Positions 1 to 9,300 are shown, counted from the first letter of the stretch. The stretch: DNA of 64,000 nucleotides from UBA6663 sp044226485 (GCA_044226485.1 JBGAGY010000003.1:372001-436000); one strand, 5' to 3'. Notes: generated by a model from the sequence alone, not told the origin. Numbers and translations: made by a program.

Positions 1-382
1 TGCTGGCGACGACCGACGCGGGTTGCTGGTTGAGCCACTCGTTCAAACCGGCCGACATCATCATGCTGACGATCGTCAGGGCCAGCAACACAAGGCTGAT
101 CCACGCGCGCGATCGCGAAGGCGCCACGACGCCCAGCGCCACGATGATGACCTGGCCGCCGTCCTCGACCCTGAAGAGCGGTGTGCACCCCAGCGGTCGC
201 AGCTCGGCAGACAGCCAGCGCCACGCCTTCTCCGAGTCCTCGGTCAGGCGGCCGCGGTACCTGACCGCCACCGACCGGCCATCGCCCATGATGCTGCTCT
301 CGATGCCAAACACGCGCTCCACCCGATCGCGGATCTGATCGAGTTCGATCACCTGCGGCGGCTGGGTCAGGAAGGGATACAT
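1..382 (-). CDS. Site-2 protease family (M50-like) protein, N-terminal part, cut by window edge
   Basis: Only the first 127 residues are visible and the frame runs off the left edge. The start MYPFLTQPPQVIEL is followed by a small alpha/beta domain (VRYRGRLTEDSEKAW, then LFRVEDGGQVIIVA) and a first membrane segment near residues 93-112. This layout, a roughly 90-residue soluble domain ahead of the first helix, is known from bacterial site-2 protease family proteins that cleave within membranes. The HExxH zinc motif would lie beyond the window, so the enzymatic call is inference. A TAAAAT box lies 6 bases before the ATG on the minus strand, suggesting a leaderless mRNA. Confidence 0.6.
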   Translation of the reverse strand, partial: MYPFLTQPPQVIELDQIRDRVERVFGIESSIMGDGRSVAVRYRGRLTEDSEKAWRWLSAELRPLGCTPLFRVEDGGQVIIVALGVVAPSRSRAWISLVLLALTIVSMMMSAGLNEWLNQQPASVVAS

Positions 383-388
383 CGCGGT

Positions 389-394
389 ATTTTA
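389..394 (-). promoter_or_regulatory. -10-like box for the M50-like gene
   Basis: TAAAAT on the minus strand matches TATAAT at five of six positions. It ends 6 bases before the ATG at 382, so the transcript would begin at or next to the start codon. No clear -35 element is seen. Confidence 0.4.
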
Positions 395-556
395 TCGCAG
401 AGGACTCGGGGCATAGCGGCCCGGGCGATGCGTGCGTCGCCCTCGCGGCGATTGGCTGACGGGATCGATGGAAGAGCGCGGGTTGAGTCAGATGGGCTGG
501 GGAGTCACACACAGCTCGTCTTCAACATGCACTCGCTCGCCTTGAAGTGGCGTCGA

Positions 557-565
557 TGATAAAGT
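557..565 (+). promoter_or_regulatory. Extended -10-like box for the SDR gene
   Basis: TGA-TAAAGT (TGN plus a 4/6 match to TATAAT) ends 6 bases before the ATG at 572. No Shine-Dalgarno sequence is visible, so the gene is probably leaderless. Confidence 0.35.
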
Positions 566-571
566 TGCGAA

Positions 572-1312
572 ATGGCTGCTCGATTGACTGACAAGATCGC
601 TGTGATCACTGGCGGAGGGCGCGGCATCGGCCGCGCGATCGCGTTGGGCTACGCCCGCGAAGGCGCACACGTCGTGCTCGGCGCCCGCACAGTGGCTGAG
701 GTCGAGGCCGTCGTGCAAGAGATCGCCGCAGCCGGCGGGCCGGAAGCGCTGGCGCTCAGCTGCGACGTGGCCGACGAAGAACAGGTCAAGGCGATGATTC
801 AACGTGCCGTCGAACGCTTCGGCCGGATCGACATCCTCGTCAACAACGCCGGCATCGGGCTTGCGCGGCCGATCCACGGCACATCGCGGCTCAACTGGGA
901 GCGCGCCCTGGCCGTCAACCTCACGGGCACGTTCCTGTGCACCAAACACGCGTGGAAGCCGATGGTCAACGCCGGCGGCGGCGCGATCCTGAACGTCAGC
1001 TCGTTGGCCGGCACTCGCGGGCAGCCGATGCTGTCGGCCTACGCGGCCAGCAAGTGGGGGCAAATCGGTTTCACACTTTCGGCGGCCGAAGAAGGCAAGC
1101 CGGTCAACATCCGCGTCAACGCGCTGGCACCCGGCAAAGGCGACACCGCCATCCGCGCCGCGCTCAATGAAGACAAGACGAAGATGCTCCAGGCCGACGA
1201 TCACGTTGGCCCCGCGATCTTCCTGGTCAGCGACGAGTCGCGTTACATCACGGGCCAGGTCGTCGGCCTCGACTTCTTCGACTCCTCGTATCGCAGCCCC
1301 TGGGCGACGTAG
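572..1312 (+). CDS. SDR family NAD(P)-dependent oxidoreductase
   Basis: A 246-residue classical short-chain dehydrogenase/reductase. The cofactor motif GGGRGIG (residues 14-20), the NNAG motif, the catalytic Ser in NVSSLAG and the YAASK motif (Tyr157, Lys161) are all present. The C-terminal part (FLVSDESRYITGQVV) is typical of the family, which oxidises or reduces small alcohols and ketones in the cytoplasm. The substrate cannot be told from sequence. The gene stands ahead of the pentose phosphate genes on the same strand, but the roughly 120-base gap and the separate -10 box before pgl argue against a single operon. Confidence 0.9.
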   Translation: MAARLTDKIAVITGGGRGIGRAIALGYAREGAHVVLGARTVAEVEAVVQEIAAAGGPEALALSCDVADEEQVKAMIQRAVERFGRIDILVNNAGIGLARPIHGTSRLNWERALAVNLTGTFLCTKHAWKPMVNAGGGAILNVSSLAGTRGQPMLSAYAASKWGQIGFTLSAAEEGKPVNIRVNALAPGKGDTAIRAALNEDKTKMLQADDHVGPAIFLVSDESRYITGQVVGLDFFDSSYRSPWAT

Positions 1313-1420
1313 GCCGCAGGGCGAGAGCCGCGGTAGCTGTCGCTTCTCGCCCTTCGCCGTTCGCCCTTCGCCCCTCGCCCCTCTCCCTTCGCCGCTCTCG
1401 CGCTCGCGGGCCTCACGGTG
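1313..1420 (+). other. Pyrimidine-rich low-complexity spacer
   Basis: The spacer between the SDR gene and pgl contains about 50 bases of repeating CCTTCGCC/CCCTCGCC units (roughly 1342-1392). It resembles one arm of the CGTCCTTCGTC palindromes at 6975 and 24699 but has no second arm. Confidence 0.4.
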
Positions 1421-1426
1421 TATCAT
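1421..1426 (+). promoter_or_regulatory. -10-like box for pgl
   Basis: TATCAT ends 8 bases before the ATG of pgl. There is no ribosome-binding site in the short gap, so a leaderless mRNA is likely. Confidence 0.4.
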
Positions 1427-1434
1427 CGCTCGTC

Positions 1435-2226
1435 ATGACGGTCACGCAGATCTGGATCATGGACGACGGCCCGGACATCACGCGGGCAGCGGCCGAACTG
1501 GTCGCGTCGCTCAGCCGTGAACCCGTCATGGCCCGCGGCCGCTTCAACTTCGCGCTGTCGGGTGGCGGGACGCCGTTGCCGCTGTACAGGCTGCTCGGCA
1601 GCCCCGCCTATGCCCTCGCCCTGCCGTGGGATCGCACGCACTTCTTCTGGTGCGACGAACGCTGTGTCCCGCCCGACGATCCGGAGAGCAGTTACGGCAT
1701 GGCGCGCGACGCCCTCCTGCAGCCCATCGACGCTCCGGCGAGCCACATCCACCGCATCCGTGGCGAGCTCGACCCGGCCGCCGCCGCCGTCGACTACGTC
1801 ACCACGCTGCGCCTGCACGCCGATGAGGGCCTGACCTGGCCGCAGATCGACGTCGCCATCCTGGGCATGGGCGCCGACGGGCACACAGCCTCGCTCTTCC
1901 CGAAGCCAGGCCTCGAACAAGAAGACCCGACGCTCCCCGCGATGGCCGTCACCGGCGACTACGCCGGCCGGCCGAGCCAACGCGTGACGCTGCTGCCCCC
2001 GGTGTTCCGGACCGCGCGCCACCTCGTCTTTCTTGTGACGGGCGCCAACAAGGCCGACGCCCTGGCGGCCACGCTCGATGGCCCGCACGACCCGGCGCGC
2101 TGGCCGGCCCAACGCCTTCAGCCCGAAGGCGGGACTGTGACGTGGATCGTCGACCGGGCGGCCGGGGCCCGGCTGCAGGCCGCCCGGCGCGGCGTGCGCA
2201 CCTCGGCTCCCGACCTGCTCGGGTAA
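1435..2226 (+). CDS. pgl: 6-phosphogluconolactonase
   Basis: A 263-residue DevB/Pgl-type lactonase that hydrolyses 6-phosphogluconolactone to 6-phosphogluconate, the second step of the oxidative pentose phosphate pathway. Diagnostic motifs are LSGGGTPLPLY near residue 42, FFWCDERCVPPDDPESSYGMAR, and GMGADGHTASLFP near residue 145. Length is normal for the family. It is followed on the same strand by gnd and zwf, giving all three oxidative-branch enzymes in one locus. The start chosen (MTVTQIW) sits directly behind a TATCAT box. Confidence 0.95.
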   Translation: MTVTQIWIMDDGPDITRAAAELVASLSREPVMARGRFNFALSGGGTPLPLYRLLGSPAYALALPWDRTHFFWCDERCVPPDDPESSYGMARDALLQPIDAPASHIHRIRGELDPAAAAVDYVTTLRLHADEGLTWPQIDVAILGMGADGHTASLFPKPGLEQEDPTLPAMAVTGDYAGRPSQRVTLLPPVFRTARHLVFLVTGANKADALAATLDGPHDPARWPAQRLQPEGGTVTWIVDRAAGARLQAARRGVRTSAPDLLG

Positions 2227-2301
2227 GGGGTTGGCCGTAGAACCCGTAACTTCAGCGCCGGTTGTGCGACTGACGATTACGTCGTCTACGATAGTCTTTC
2301 A

Positions 2302-2320
2302 CTGGCGACAACGTCGCCAG
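2302..2320 (+). terminator. Hairpin between pgl and gnd
   Basis: CTGGCGAC and GTCGCCAG form a perfect 8-bp stem with a three-base loop, 75 bases after the pgl stop. It lacks a T tract. It may reduce read-through or stabilise an mRNA end. Confidence 0.35.
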
Positions 2321-2358
2321 GCGCCGCCCACAGCGGCCCCGCCACCTCGCCAATCGTC

Positions 2359-2388
2359 ATATCACGGCCCACGGGCCGATATCAGGAG
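2359..2388 (+). promoter_or_regulatory. gnd leader hairpin and Shine-Dalgarno
   Basis: ATATC (2359-2363) and GATAT (2378-2382) flank GGCCC-AC-GGGCC, making a roughly 10-bp hairpin that ends one base before AGGAG (2384-2388). The AGGAG is correctly spaced for the gnd ATG at 2394. The hairpin could influence initiation but no regulator is implied. Confidence 0.35.
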
Positions 2389-2393
2389 ACAAC

Positions 2394-3308
2394 ATGGAAC
2401 TCGGCATGATCGGTTTAGGCAGGATGGGCGCCAACATGGTGCGCCGACTCGTCAAGGGCGGGCATCACATCGTGGCCTATAACCGCACAGCGGCAACGAC
2501 GGATGCGTTGAAAGCGGAGATCGAGATCAGCCCGGCCTACTCGGTGCCGGATCTGGTGGCGGCGCTGTCGGCTCCACGCGCCGTCTGGGTGATGGTGCCG
2601 GCCGGCAGCGCGACGGATGCCATGATCACCCAGCTCGGCGACCTGCTCAGCCCCGGTGACATCGTGATCGATGGCGGCAACACCAACTACAAGGACGATG
2701 CCGTGCACGCCCAGCAACTCGCGGCCAAGGGCATCGGCTTCGTCGATTGCGGCACGAGCGGCGGCATCTGGGGCCTGACCGAAGGCTACAGTCTGATGAT
2801 CGGCGGGGAAGCCAGGCACGTCGACTACCTCAAGCCCATCTTCACCACGCTCGCGCCCGGCGATGACAGGGGCTGGGGCCACGTCGGCCCGCACGGCGCC
2901 GGCCACTACGTCAAGATGGTTCACAATGGAATCGAGTACGGCATGATGCAGGCCTTCGCCGAGGGCTTCGAGATCATGCATGCCAAGAAGGAGTTCGGTC
3001 TCGATCTCCTGCAGATTGCCAAGATCTGGCAGCACGGCAGCGTGGTGCGCTCCTGGCTGCTCGACCTCACCGCCGACGCGCTCTCGGAAGATCCGGATCT
3101 GGCTTCGCTGGTCGGCTACGTGCCCGACTCGGGCGAAGGCCGCTGGACGGTCGCCGACGCGATCGACCTCGACGTCCCGGCGCCCGTCATCACGCTGTCG
3201 CTGATGATGCGCTTCGTCAGCCGCGACGATCAGAGGTTCGCGGCCAAGGTCCTGGCGGCCATGCGGAACAAGTTCGGCGGACATGCCGTGAAGAAAGCTG
3301 GTGAATGA
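2394..3308 (+). CDS. gnd: 6-phosphogluconate dehydrogenase, decarboxylating, short (GndA/YqeC) type
   Basis: A 304-residue dehydrogenase converting 6-phosphogluconate to ribulose 5-phosphate and CO2. The Rossmann motif GLGRMGANM lies at residues 7-15, followed by the AYNRT segment after beta-strand 2. The substrate motifs DGGNTNYKDD, DCGTSGGIWG and KMVHNGIEYGMMQ (with the catalytic Lys) are intact. The roughly 300-residue length marks the short form rather than the 470-residue form. AGGAG precedes the ATG. It lies between pgl and zwf. Cofactor preference cannot be read with confidence. Confidence 0.95.
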   Translation: MELGMIGLGRMGANMVRRLVKGGHHIVAYNRTAATTDALKAEIEISPAYSVPDLVAALSAPRAVWVMVPAGSATDAMITQLGDLLSPGDIVIDGGNTNYKDDAVHAQQLAAKGIGFVDCGTSGGIWGLTEGYSLMIGGEARHVDYLKPIFTTLAPGDDRGWGHVGPHGAGHYVKMVHNGIEYGMMQAFAEGFEIMHAKKEFGLDLLQIAKIWQHGSVVRSWLLDLTADALSEDPDLASLVGYVPDSGEGRWTVADAIDLDVPAPVITLSLMMRFVSRDDQRFAAKVLAAMRNKFGGHAVKKAGE

Positions 3309-3314
3309 CAGTGG

Positions 3315-3432
3315 ACGGCAGACCGCAGCCCGCGGAGATCTCACGATTGAAGAGTTATGAGGACCCACGGCTCAGTCGCAACCTGCCCTTGATGTTGCGT
3401 GTGTCTGCGGTCAGCGGTCTGCGGTCTGCCGT
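3315..3432. repeat. Widely spaced inverted repeat between gnd and zwf (family B)
   Basis: ACGGCAGACCGCAG (3315-3328) recurs as its exact reverse complement at 3419-3432, separated by 90 bases. The right arm includes a further partial copy (TCTGCGGTCAGCGGTC). Related arms occur around 6933-7067 and 55207-55285, so this looks like an interspersed element rather than a local terminator. Confidence 0.6.
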
Positions 3433-3456
3433 GCGTAGAGAGGCCATCCCCCTTCA

Positions 3457-4908
<1,452 letters not shown>

Positions 4909-5004
4909 GACGAATGAAGGAAGAAGGCTGGGTGTGCTGAGCACGGGGACTGTGTAGCCGCGGCCAAACTCTTTCTCTGCCCACAGGATCAACTGTGCGA
5001 CAAT

Positions 5005-5048
5005 AAACGCCCGCGGCGAGCCAGAAAGGGCCGCCGGGGCGTTTTGTT
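5005..5048 (+). terminator. Rho-independent terminator after zwf
   Basis: AAACGCCC (5005-5012) pairs with GGGCGTTT (5037-5044), with further internal CGGC/GCCG pairing, and the right arm runs into GTTTTGTTG. It closes the pentose phosphate block and lies just upstream of the next lipoprotein gene. Confidence 0.75.
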
Positions 5049-5063
5049 GTTCAGGACTGATCG

Positions 5064-6314
5064 ATGCTGGATGCTTCGCACTTCAAACGATTGGGCGTTT
5101 TGATCACGGTTATGGCGAGCCTGGCAGGCTGCGCGGCGCCGACTCCGGTGCCCGTCACCTCGACCCGCCTGCCACCGACCGCGACCACGGCGCCTGCAGC
5201 CACCCTGGAACCCACAGTTGAACCGACCGCCGACGTGTCTTCGATCTTTCCGGAAGTCTCGGCCAACGACCGTGTGCTGGGTCCGCTGGATGCGCCGGTG
5301 ACGGTGCTGGTGTACTGCGACTATCAGGCCGAGCCGTGCGCGCCGCTCGCGGCAGCCTTGACCGGCCTGGCGCAGAGCCAGTCAGACACCGCCCGGATCG
5401 TGTATCGCAATGTGCCGTTGCCCCAGAACGACAAGGCTACGCTGGCCGCTGCGGCAGCCGAAGCAGCCGGCGCTCAAGGCAAGTATTGGGAGATGTTCAC
5501 GACCCTGTACGCGGCGCAAGCTGATTGGGTCGGCGACGATGTCGAGGCGTTTCGCCAGCGGCTTTCAGGCTATGCCGGCGCCGTCGGCCTCGACGTGGCG
5601 CGTTTCGACAAGGAACTGGGCGACAATACCTACGCCCCCCAGGTGCGAGCCGCGCGCGACGCGGCCAACGCCATTCAACTGCCCGACGGGACCACCGCCG
5701 GTCTGCCGGGTGTGCCGTTCATCGTGATCAATGGCCAGATCTGGCAAGGTCCGCAGGATCAGGCGAGTCTGAGCGCCGCCGTCGCGCTGGACGCCCTGGC
5801 CGGCCGTCAGTTCGCGGCGCCCGACGAGGTCATCGATCCGCTCCGCCAATACACGGCGACGCTGCACACCGAACGCGGCGACATCGAGATCGTGTTGTAT
5901 GCCGAGGAGGCGCCGCTCACGGTCAACAGTTTCGTCTTCCTGGCCGAGCATGACTGGTTCGACGGCGTGACCTTCCATCGCGTCCTGCCAGGCCAACTCG
6001 CGCAGGCCGGCGATCCGTCGGGCACTGGCTACGGTGGCCCAGGCTACACGTTGCCCGACGAGATCAATCCAGCCACCGGCTTTGACGAAGCCGGCCTCGT
6101 GGCCATGGCCACCAATGGCCCCAACACCGGCGGCAGCCAGTTCTTCATCACGCTGGCGCCGGCGCCCAATCTGACGGGTCGTTACACGATCTTCGGCAGG
6201 GTCACCGCAGGGCTCGATGTCGTTCGAGCCCTGACGCCGCGTGACCCTGCCGTCAATCCGTACGCCGCGCCAGGAGACAGGATCCTGGACGTGACCATCA
6301 AGGAGACCGAATGA
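5064..6314 (+). CDS. Lipoprotein with DsbA-like thioredoxin domain fused to a cyclophilin-type peptidyl-prolyl isomerase
   Basis: A 416-residue exported foldase. The signal peptide ends in lipobox SLAGC (Cys23), followed by a Thr/Pro-rich tether to about residue 58. Residues 65-250 match the DsbA/thioredoxin_4 fold (DAPVTVLVYCDYQ, YRNVPLPQND, LPGVPFIVINGQIW). The active site is unusual: the place of the usual FQCPYC reads YQAEPC, so Ala89 stands where the first catalytic Cys is expected. Cys92 is kept and another Cys lies at 85. Residues 262-416 are a complete cyclophilin domain (FDGVTFHRV, GSQFFITL). The stop overlaps the next gene by four bases, implying coupled translation. It probably assists folding at the outer face of the membrane. 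Disulphide exchange activity is doubtful. Confidence 0.85.
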   Translation: MLDASHFKRLGVLITVMASLAGCAAPTPVPVTSTRLPPTATTAPAATLEPTVEPTADVSSIFPEVSANDRVLGPLDAPVTVLVYCDYQAEPCAPLAAALTGLAQSQSDTARIVYRNVPLPQNDKATLAAAAAEAAGAQGKYWEMFTTLYAAQADWVGDDVEAFRQRLSGYAGAVGLDVARFDKELGDNTYAPQVRAARDAANAIQLPDGTTAGLPGVPFIVINGQIWQGPQDQASLSAAVALDALAGRQFAAPDEVIDPLRQYTATLHTERGDIEIVLYAEEAPLTVNSFVFLAEHDWFDGVTFHRVLPGQLAQAGDPSGTGYGGPGYTLPDEINPATGFDEAGLVAMATNGPNTGGSQFFITLAPAPNLTGRYTIFGRVTAGLDVVRALTPRDPAVNPYAAPGDRILDVTIKETE

Positions 6315-6928
6315 AGCACATCCACGCCCTCATGACCGCCGGACTGGCGGCCGCCCTCGCCGTCGCCGCCTGTGCGCCTGTGGCGGCGCCGACCCAACCA
6401 GGCCCTGCAGCGGGACAGCCGATGCAGTGGTCGACGCCGCCCGAGATGACGATCGACGTCAACAAGACTTACATCGCCACCCTCGAAACAGCCAAGGGCA
6501 ACATCGTCATCGAGCTGATGCCGAAAGTCGCGCCGAAGACCGTCAACAACTTCGTCTTCCTGGCGCGCCAGGGTTTCTACGACGGCGTCACCTTCCACCG
6601 CGTCATCAAGGGATTCATGGCGCAGGGAGGCGATCCGACGGGAACCGGCATGGGCGGCCCGGGTTATGAGTTCGAGGACGAGTTCTCGCCTGACGTGACC
6701 TTCGACGGCCCGGGCATCCTGGCCATGGCCAACGCGGGCCCGGGGACGAACGGCAGCCAGTTCTTCATCACTTACGACGCCACGCCGCATCTCAACGGCA
6801 GGCACACGATCTTCGGCAAGGTCACCAGCGGCCTCGAAGTCGCCCTGGCTCTGACCGAGCGCGACCCGCAGGACCCGAACGCCCCGCCCGGCGACGCGAT
6901 CAAGACCATCACGATCGAAGAGCGCTGA
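6311..6928 (+). CDS. Cyclophilin-type peptidyl-prolyl cis-trans isomerase lipoprotein
   Basis: A 205-residue lipoprotein with lipobox VAAC (Cys21) and a short Pro-rich tether. The cyclophilin domain spans about residues 48-205. Active-site motifs FYDGVTFHRVIKGFMAQGGD and GTNGSQFFI are intact, including the catalytic Arg in FHR. AAGGAGA precedes the ATG and the start overlaps the upstream stop as ATGA. It is a paralogue of the cyclophilin half of the preceding protein, so the pair looks like a duplicated extracytoplasmic foldase set. Confidence 0.93.
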   Translation: MKHIHALMTAGLAAALAVAACAPVAAPTQPGPAAGQPMQWSTPPEMTIDVNKTYIATLETAKGNIVIELMPKVAPKTVNNFVFLARQGFYDGVTFHRVIKGFMAQGGDPTGTGMGGPGYEFEDEFSPDVTFDGPGILAMANAGPGTNGSQFFITYDATPHLNGRHTIFGKVTSGLEVALALTERDPQDPNAPPGDAIKTITIEER

Positions 6929-6932
6929 GGAT

Positions 6933-7067
6933 CGGACCGCTTTCCGCGGACGACGGACTGTAGATCCGACAAAAGACGAAGGACGAATGACCAAGGTCGT
7001 GTGAGACGACCTTCCTCATTCGTCCTTCGTCGTTCGACAGCGGTGTTGGCGCCCGATCAGCGGTCCG
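6933..7067. repeat. Composite intergenic repeat: outer family B arms around a family A palindrome
   Basis: CGGACCGCT (6933-6941) and AGCGGTCCG (7059-7067) are exact inverted arms. They enclose the hairpin at 6975-7031. The right arm lies inside the 3' end of the convergent DedA gene, which suggests the element extended or replaced that gene's C-terminus. Confidence 0.55.
6975..7031. repeat. Family A palindrome, copy 1, likely bidirectional terminator
   Basis: Arms of 26 bases (6975-7000 and 7006-7031) built from GACGAAGGACGAA pair with only two mismatched positions around the loop GTGAG. It sits between the convergent cyclophilin and DedA genes. A related copy with loop CTCAC, the reverse complement, lies at 24699-24759. 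Confidence 0.8.
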
Positions 7068-7749
7068 CGATCCGCGGCCCGCCATCGCTCTTTCGATCAG
7101 CGTCGGCCGGCTTCTTCTTGAAGCCAATGCGAGCGAGGATGGCGTCGCCGTTTTCCCGCCACAGGTGCCAGAGCGTGGGCAGCGCCGACACGAGGATGAC
7201 GATCACCACGATCAGCGTGAAGTAGCGATCGAGCACTTCGGGCGGGAAGACCGAGCCCAGCAGATACCCGGCGGCCAACACCCCGATCGACCAGAGCGCC
7301 CCACCCGCCAGGTTGTAGATCATGAACGAGCGGTAATTCATCTCGACGGCACCTGCCACGATCGGGGCAAACGTGCGGATGAAGGGCATGAAACGCGCGA
7401 TGATGATCGTCTTGCCGCCGTGCTTCTCGTAGAAGGCGTGGGCCGCCTGGAGGTTCTTGGGCTTGAACAGGAACGACTCTTCGCGCGTGAACAGCGGCGG
7501 ACCGGTCTTGCGGCCGAACCAATAGCCGACGTTATCGCCCAGGACGGCGGCGATGAAGAGCAGGAACATCATGAGCCACAGATTGAGCGTGCCTTCGTAG
7601 GCGAAGAGCCCCGCCGTCAGAAGCAGGCTGTCGCCCGGCAGAAAGAAGCCGAAGAACAGGCCAGACTCGGCGAAGATGATCAAGAACAGGCCGAAGTAGA
7701 CAAACGGCCCGAGGGCTTCGATGATGTAGCGCGGATCCAACCACTGCAT
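7057..7749 (-). CDS. DedA family membrane protein
   Basis: A 230-residue multi-pass protein of the DedA/VTT superfamily, whose members are implicated in lipid scrambling and envelope homeostasis. The signatures ESGLFFGFFLPGDSLL (near residue 28), GDNVGYWFGRKTG and ARFMPFIRTFAPIVAG are all present. GGGAG lies 9 bases before the ATG. The last residues (GGPRIADR) are encoded by the outer arm of the adjacent intergenic repeat, so the tail may be acquired. A leader hairpin with a T tract lies upstream at 7841-7875. Substrate lipid is unknown. Confidence 0.9.
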   Translation of the reverse strand: MQWLDPRYIIEALGPFVYFGLFLIIFAESGLFFGFFLPGDSLLLTAGLFAYEGTLNLWLMMFLLFIAAVLGDNVGYWFGRKTGPPLFTREESFLFKPKNLQAAHAFYEKHGGKTIIIARFMPFIRTFAPIVAGAVEMNYRSFMIYNLAGGALWSIGVLAAGYLLGSVFPPEVLDRYFTLIVVIVILVSALPTLWHLWRENGDAILARIGFKKKPADADRKSDGGPRIADR

Positions 7750-7836
7750 TGCTCGTATCTCCCATTGCCCGGCCAGGGTACCGCCCGGGTGTTCAGAACC
7801 GGCGCAGACGGCGCCGGCCCAACGGTCCCCAGCAAG

Positions 7837-7892
7837 AAAAGTTCCAGGGGTGCCCGGCGCCGCGTCCCCTGGAACAAACCTTGCACATTATA
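7837..7892 (-). promoter_or_regulatory. DedA promoter with leader terminator or attenuator
   Basis: Read on the minus strand, a perfect TATAAT (7892-7887) is followed about 12 bases later by GTTCCAGGGG...CCCCTGGAAC (7875-7841), a perfect 10-bp stem with a 15-base GC-rich loop. A TTTTCTT run follows immediately. Since the hairpin would fall near position +5 of the transcript, it could terminate or attenuate transcription before DedA. Confidence 0.5.
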
Positions 7893-7951
7893 CCGACGCC
7901 GGACCCCCGCGACACAGGACCTAAGTTACGGCCGATTTTACGGGGGTTTGC

Positions 7952-7980
7952 TTGACATCACATAATGCGCATGCTACAAC
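7952..7980 (+). promoter_or_regulatory. Strong sigma-70-type promoter of the roadblock gene
   Basis: TTGACA (7952-7957), a 17-base spacer and TACAAC (7975-7980) preceded by TGC as an extended -10. Transcription would begin near 7987, leaving a roughly 40-base leader. This excludes the upstream in-frame ATG at 7965 as the start. Confidence 0.65.
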
Positions 7981-8027
7981 CGCCGTGGGCTGCCGCCGAC
8001 CCGGTTGGAGCCGCAGGAGAACACGCT

Positions 8028-8399
8028 GTGACCAAGTCGCGCACTGAACTGATGGAAGATCGCCTCAAGGACATGCAGATCACGAGCCCCGATATCGAGG
8101 CCTCGGCCGTGGTCAGCGTCGACGGCCTGCCGATCGCGACGGCGTTGCCGCGCAACGTCGAGGAAGATCGGGTCTCGGCCATGTCGGCCGCGATGCTGTC
8201 ATTGGGCGAGCGCATCGCGAGCGAACTCGGGCGCGGCAATCTCAACGAGGTCTACATCAAAGGCGAGAAGGGCTATGTGATCCTGCAGTCTGTGGGTCAA
8301 GAAGCCGTCCTGACCGTCCTCGCCCGCGAAGGCGCGAAGCTCGGCCTCGTCTTCCTTGATATGCGGCGGGCGGCGGAAGATCTCTCCAAGCTCGTCTAG
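8028..8399 (+). CDS. Roadblock/LC7 domain protein
   Basis: A 123-residue single-domain protein of the roadblock/LC7 (MglB-like) fold. The core is SPDIEASAVVSVDGLPIATALP, then a helical stretch around AMSAAMLSLGERIASELG and the strands VYIKGEKGYVILQSV and AVLTVLAREGAKLGLVFLD. Such proteins dimerise and often act as partners of small Ras-like GTPases or in surface organisation. No GTPase gene is adjacent. The GTG start is chosen because CAGGAGA lies 7 bases upstream and the promoter start point falls downstream of the alternative ATG at 7965. Confidence 0.88.
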   Translation: MTKSRTELMEDRLKDMQITSPDIEASAVVSVDGLPIATALPRNVEEDRVSAMSAAMLSLGERIASELGRGNLNEVYIKGEKGYVILQSVGQEAVLTVLAREGAKLGLVFLDMRRAAEDLSKLV

Positions 8400-8486
8400 G
8401 ATCTAGACGGATAGCGACGGCTGAACAGCCAGCGATTTCGTCATCCGCCCGTCGTCGTTCAGCGCGTGTTTTCCACTTGATTAATT

Positions 8487-8526
8487 CCGGGAGCGGCTCC
8501 ACAATGACGGGGTTTGCTCCCGGTTT
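8487..8526 (+). terminator. Possible terminator after the roadblock gene
   Basis: CCGGGAGC (8487-8494) and GCTCCCGG (8516-8523) form an 8-bp stem followed by TTT. It ends only 9 bases before the next ATG, so it could equally be a leader hairpin of the glycosyltransferase gene. A second small palindrome, CGTCTAG-GAT-CTAGACG (8393-8409), covers the roadblock stop codon. Confidence 0.4.
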
Positions 8527-8532
8527 CGATTC

Positions 8533-9300
8533 ATGAAAGTCACTGTCGTCATCCCCACCTACAACGAGTCCCGCAACGTGCGCCAGATGGCCGAAGCTCT
8601 CTGGGCGCTGCCCCTGGCCGTCGACATCCTTGTCGTCGACGATGGCTCACCCGACGGCACGGGCGCGATCACTGAAAAACTCGTCTCCGAGCACCCGGGC
8701 CGCATCAGCCTGCTTCAGCGCGGCGCCAAGCTGGGCCTAGGCACTGCCTACATCGAGGGCTTCCGACAGGCGCTGGCACGCGGCGCTGACGTCGTCGTCC
8801 AAATGGACGCTGACTTCTCGCATGGCCCCGAGTATGTGCCACAGCTTGTGGATGGCCTGAAGGAATACGACCTTGTCGTCGGGTCGCGCTACGTGGCCGG
8901 CGGTCGGTTGGACCCACGCTGGGAACGCGGGCGCGTCTGGCTGTCGGCCTGGGCCAATCTCTATGCTCGCACGATCCTCGGCATTCGCGTGAATGACGCC
9001 ACAGCCGGCTTCAAGGCGTGGCGCGCGGATGCGCTCGAAGGCCTTGGGCTCGACCGCATCCGCTCGAACGGCTATGTGTTCCAGGTCGAGTGCGCTTACG
9101 TGGCGCAGCGCCTGGGGTATCGCATCCATGAGCATCCGATCTTCTTCGAAGACCGCCGCATCGGTCAGTCGAAGATGGACATGGGCGTCAAGTTCGAGTC
9201 GGCCTGGCGGGTATGGCAGGTCGGCTTCCAGCACGGCCACCTGACGTCCGCCGATCGCGCGCCCTCCACCTACGCCTCCAGCCGCGGCCAAGCGGCCTGA
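8533..9300 (+). CDS. Polyprenol monophosphomannose synthase-like GT2 glycosyltransferase
   Basis: A 255-residue GT2-family enzyme resembling Dpm1/Ppm1. It probably transfers mannose (or another hexose) from a nucleotide sugar to polyprenyl phosphate on the cytoplasmic face. Motifs are VVIPTYNE, VVDDGSPDGTG, the metal-binding DADFSHGPEY and the family-typical NDATAGFKAWR and RIGQSKM segments. There are no C-terminal membrane helices, so it is the soluble Dpm1-like form. It lies directly ahead of a YfhO-flippase fusion, which could use a polyprenol-linked sugar donor. That link is inference. Confidence 0.9.
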   Translation: MKVTVVIPTYNESRNVRQMAEALWALPLAVDILVVDDGSPDGTGAITEKLVSEHPGRISLLQRGAKLGLGTAYIEGFRQALARGADVVVQMDADFSHGPEYVPQLVDGLKEYDLVVGSRYVAGGRLDPRWERGRVWLSAWANLYARTILGIRVNDATAGFKAWRADALEGLGLDRIRSNGYVFQVECAYVAQRLGYRIHEHPIFFEDRRIGQSKMDMGVKFESAWRVWQVGFQHGHLTSADRAPSTYASSRGQAA

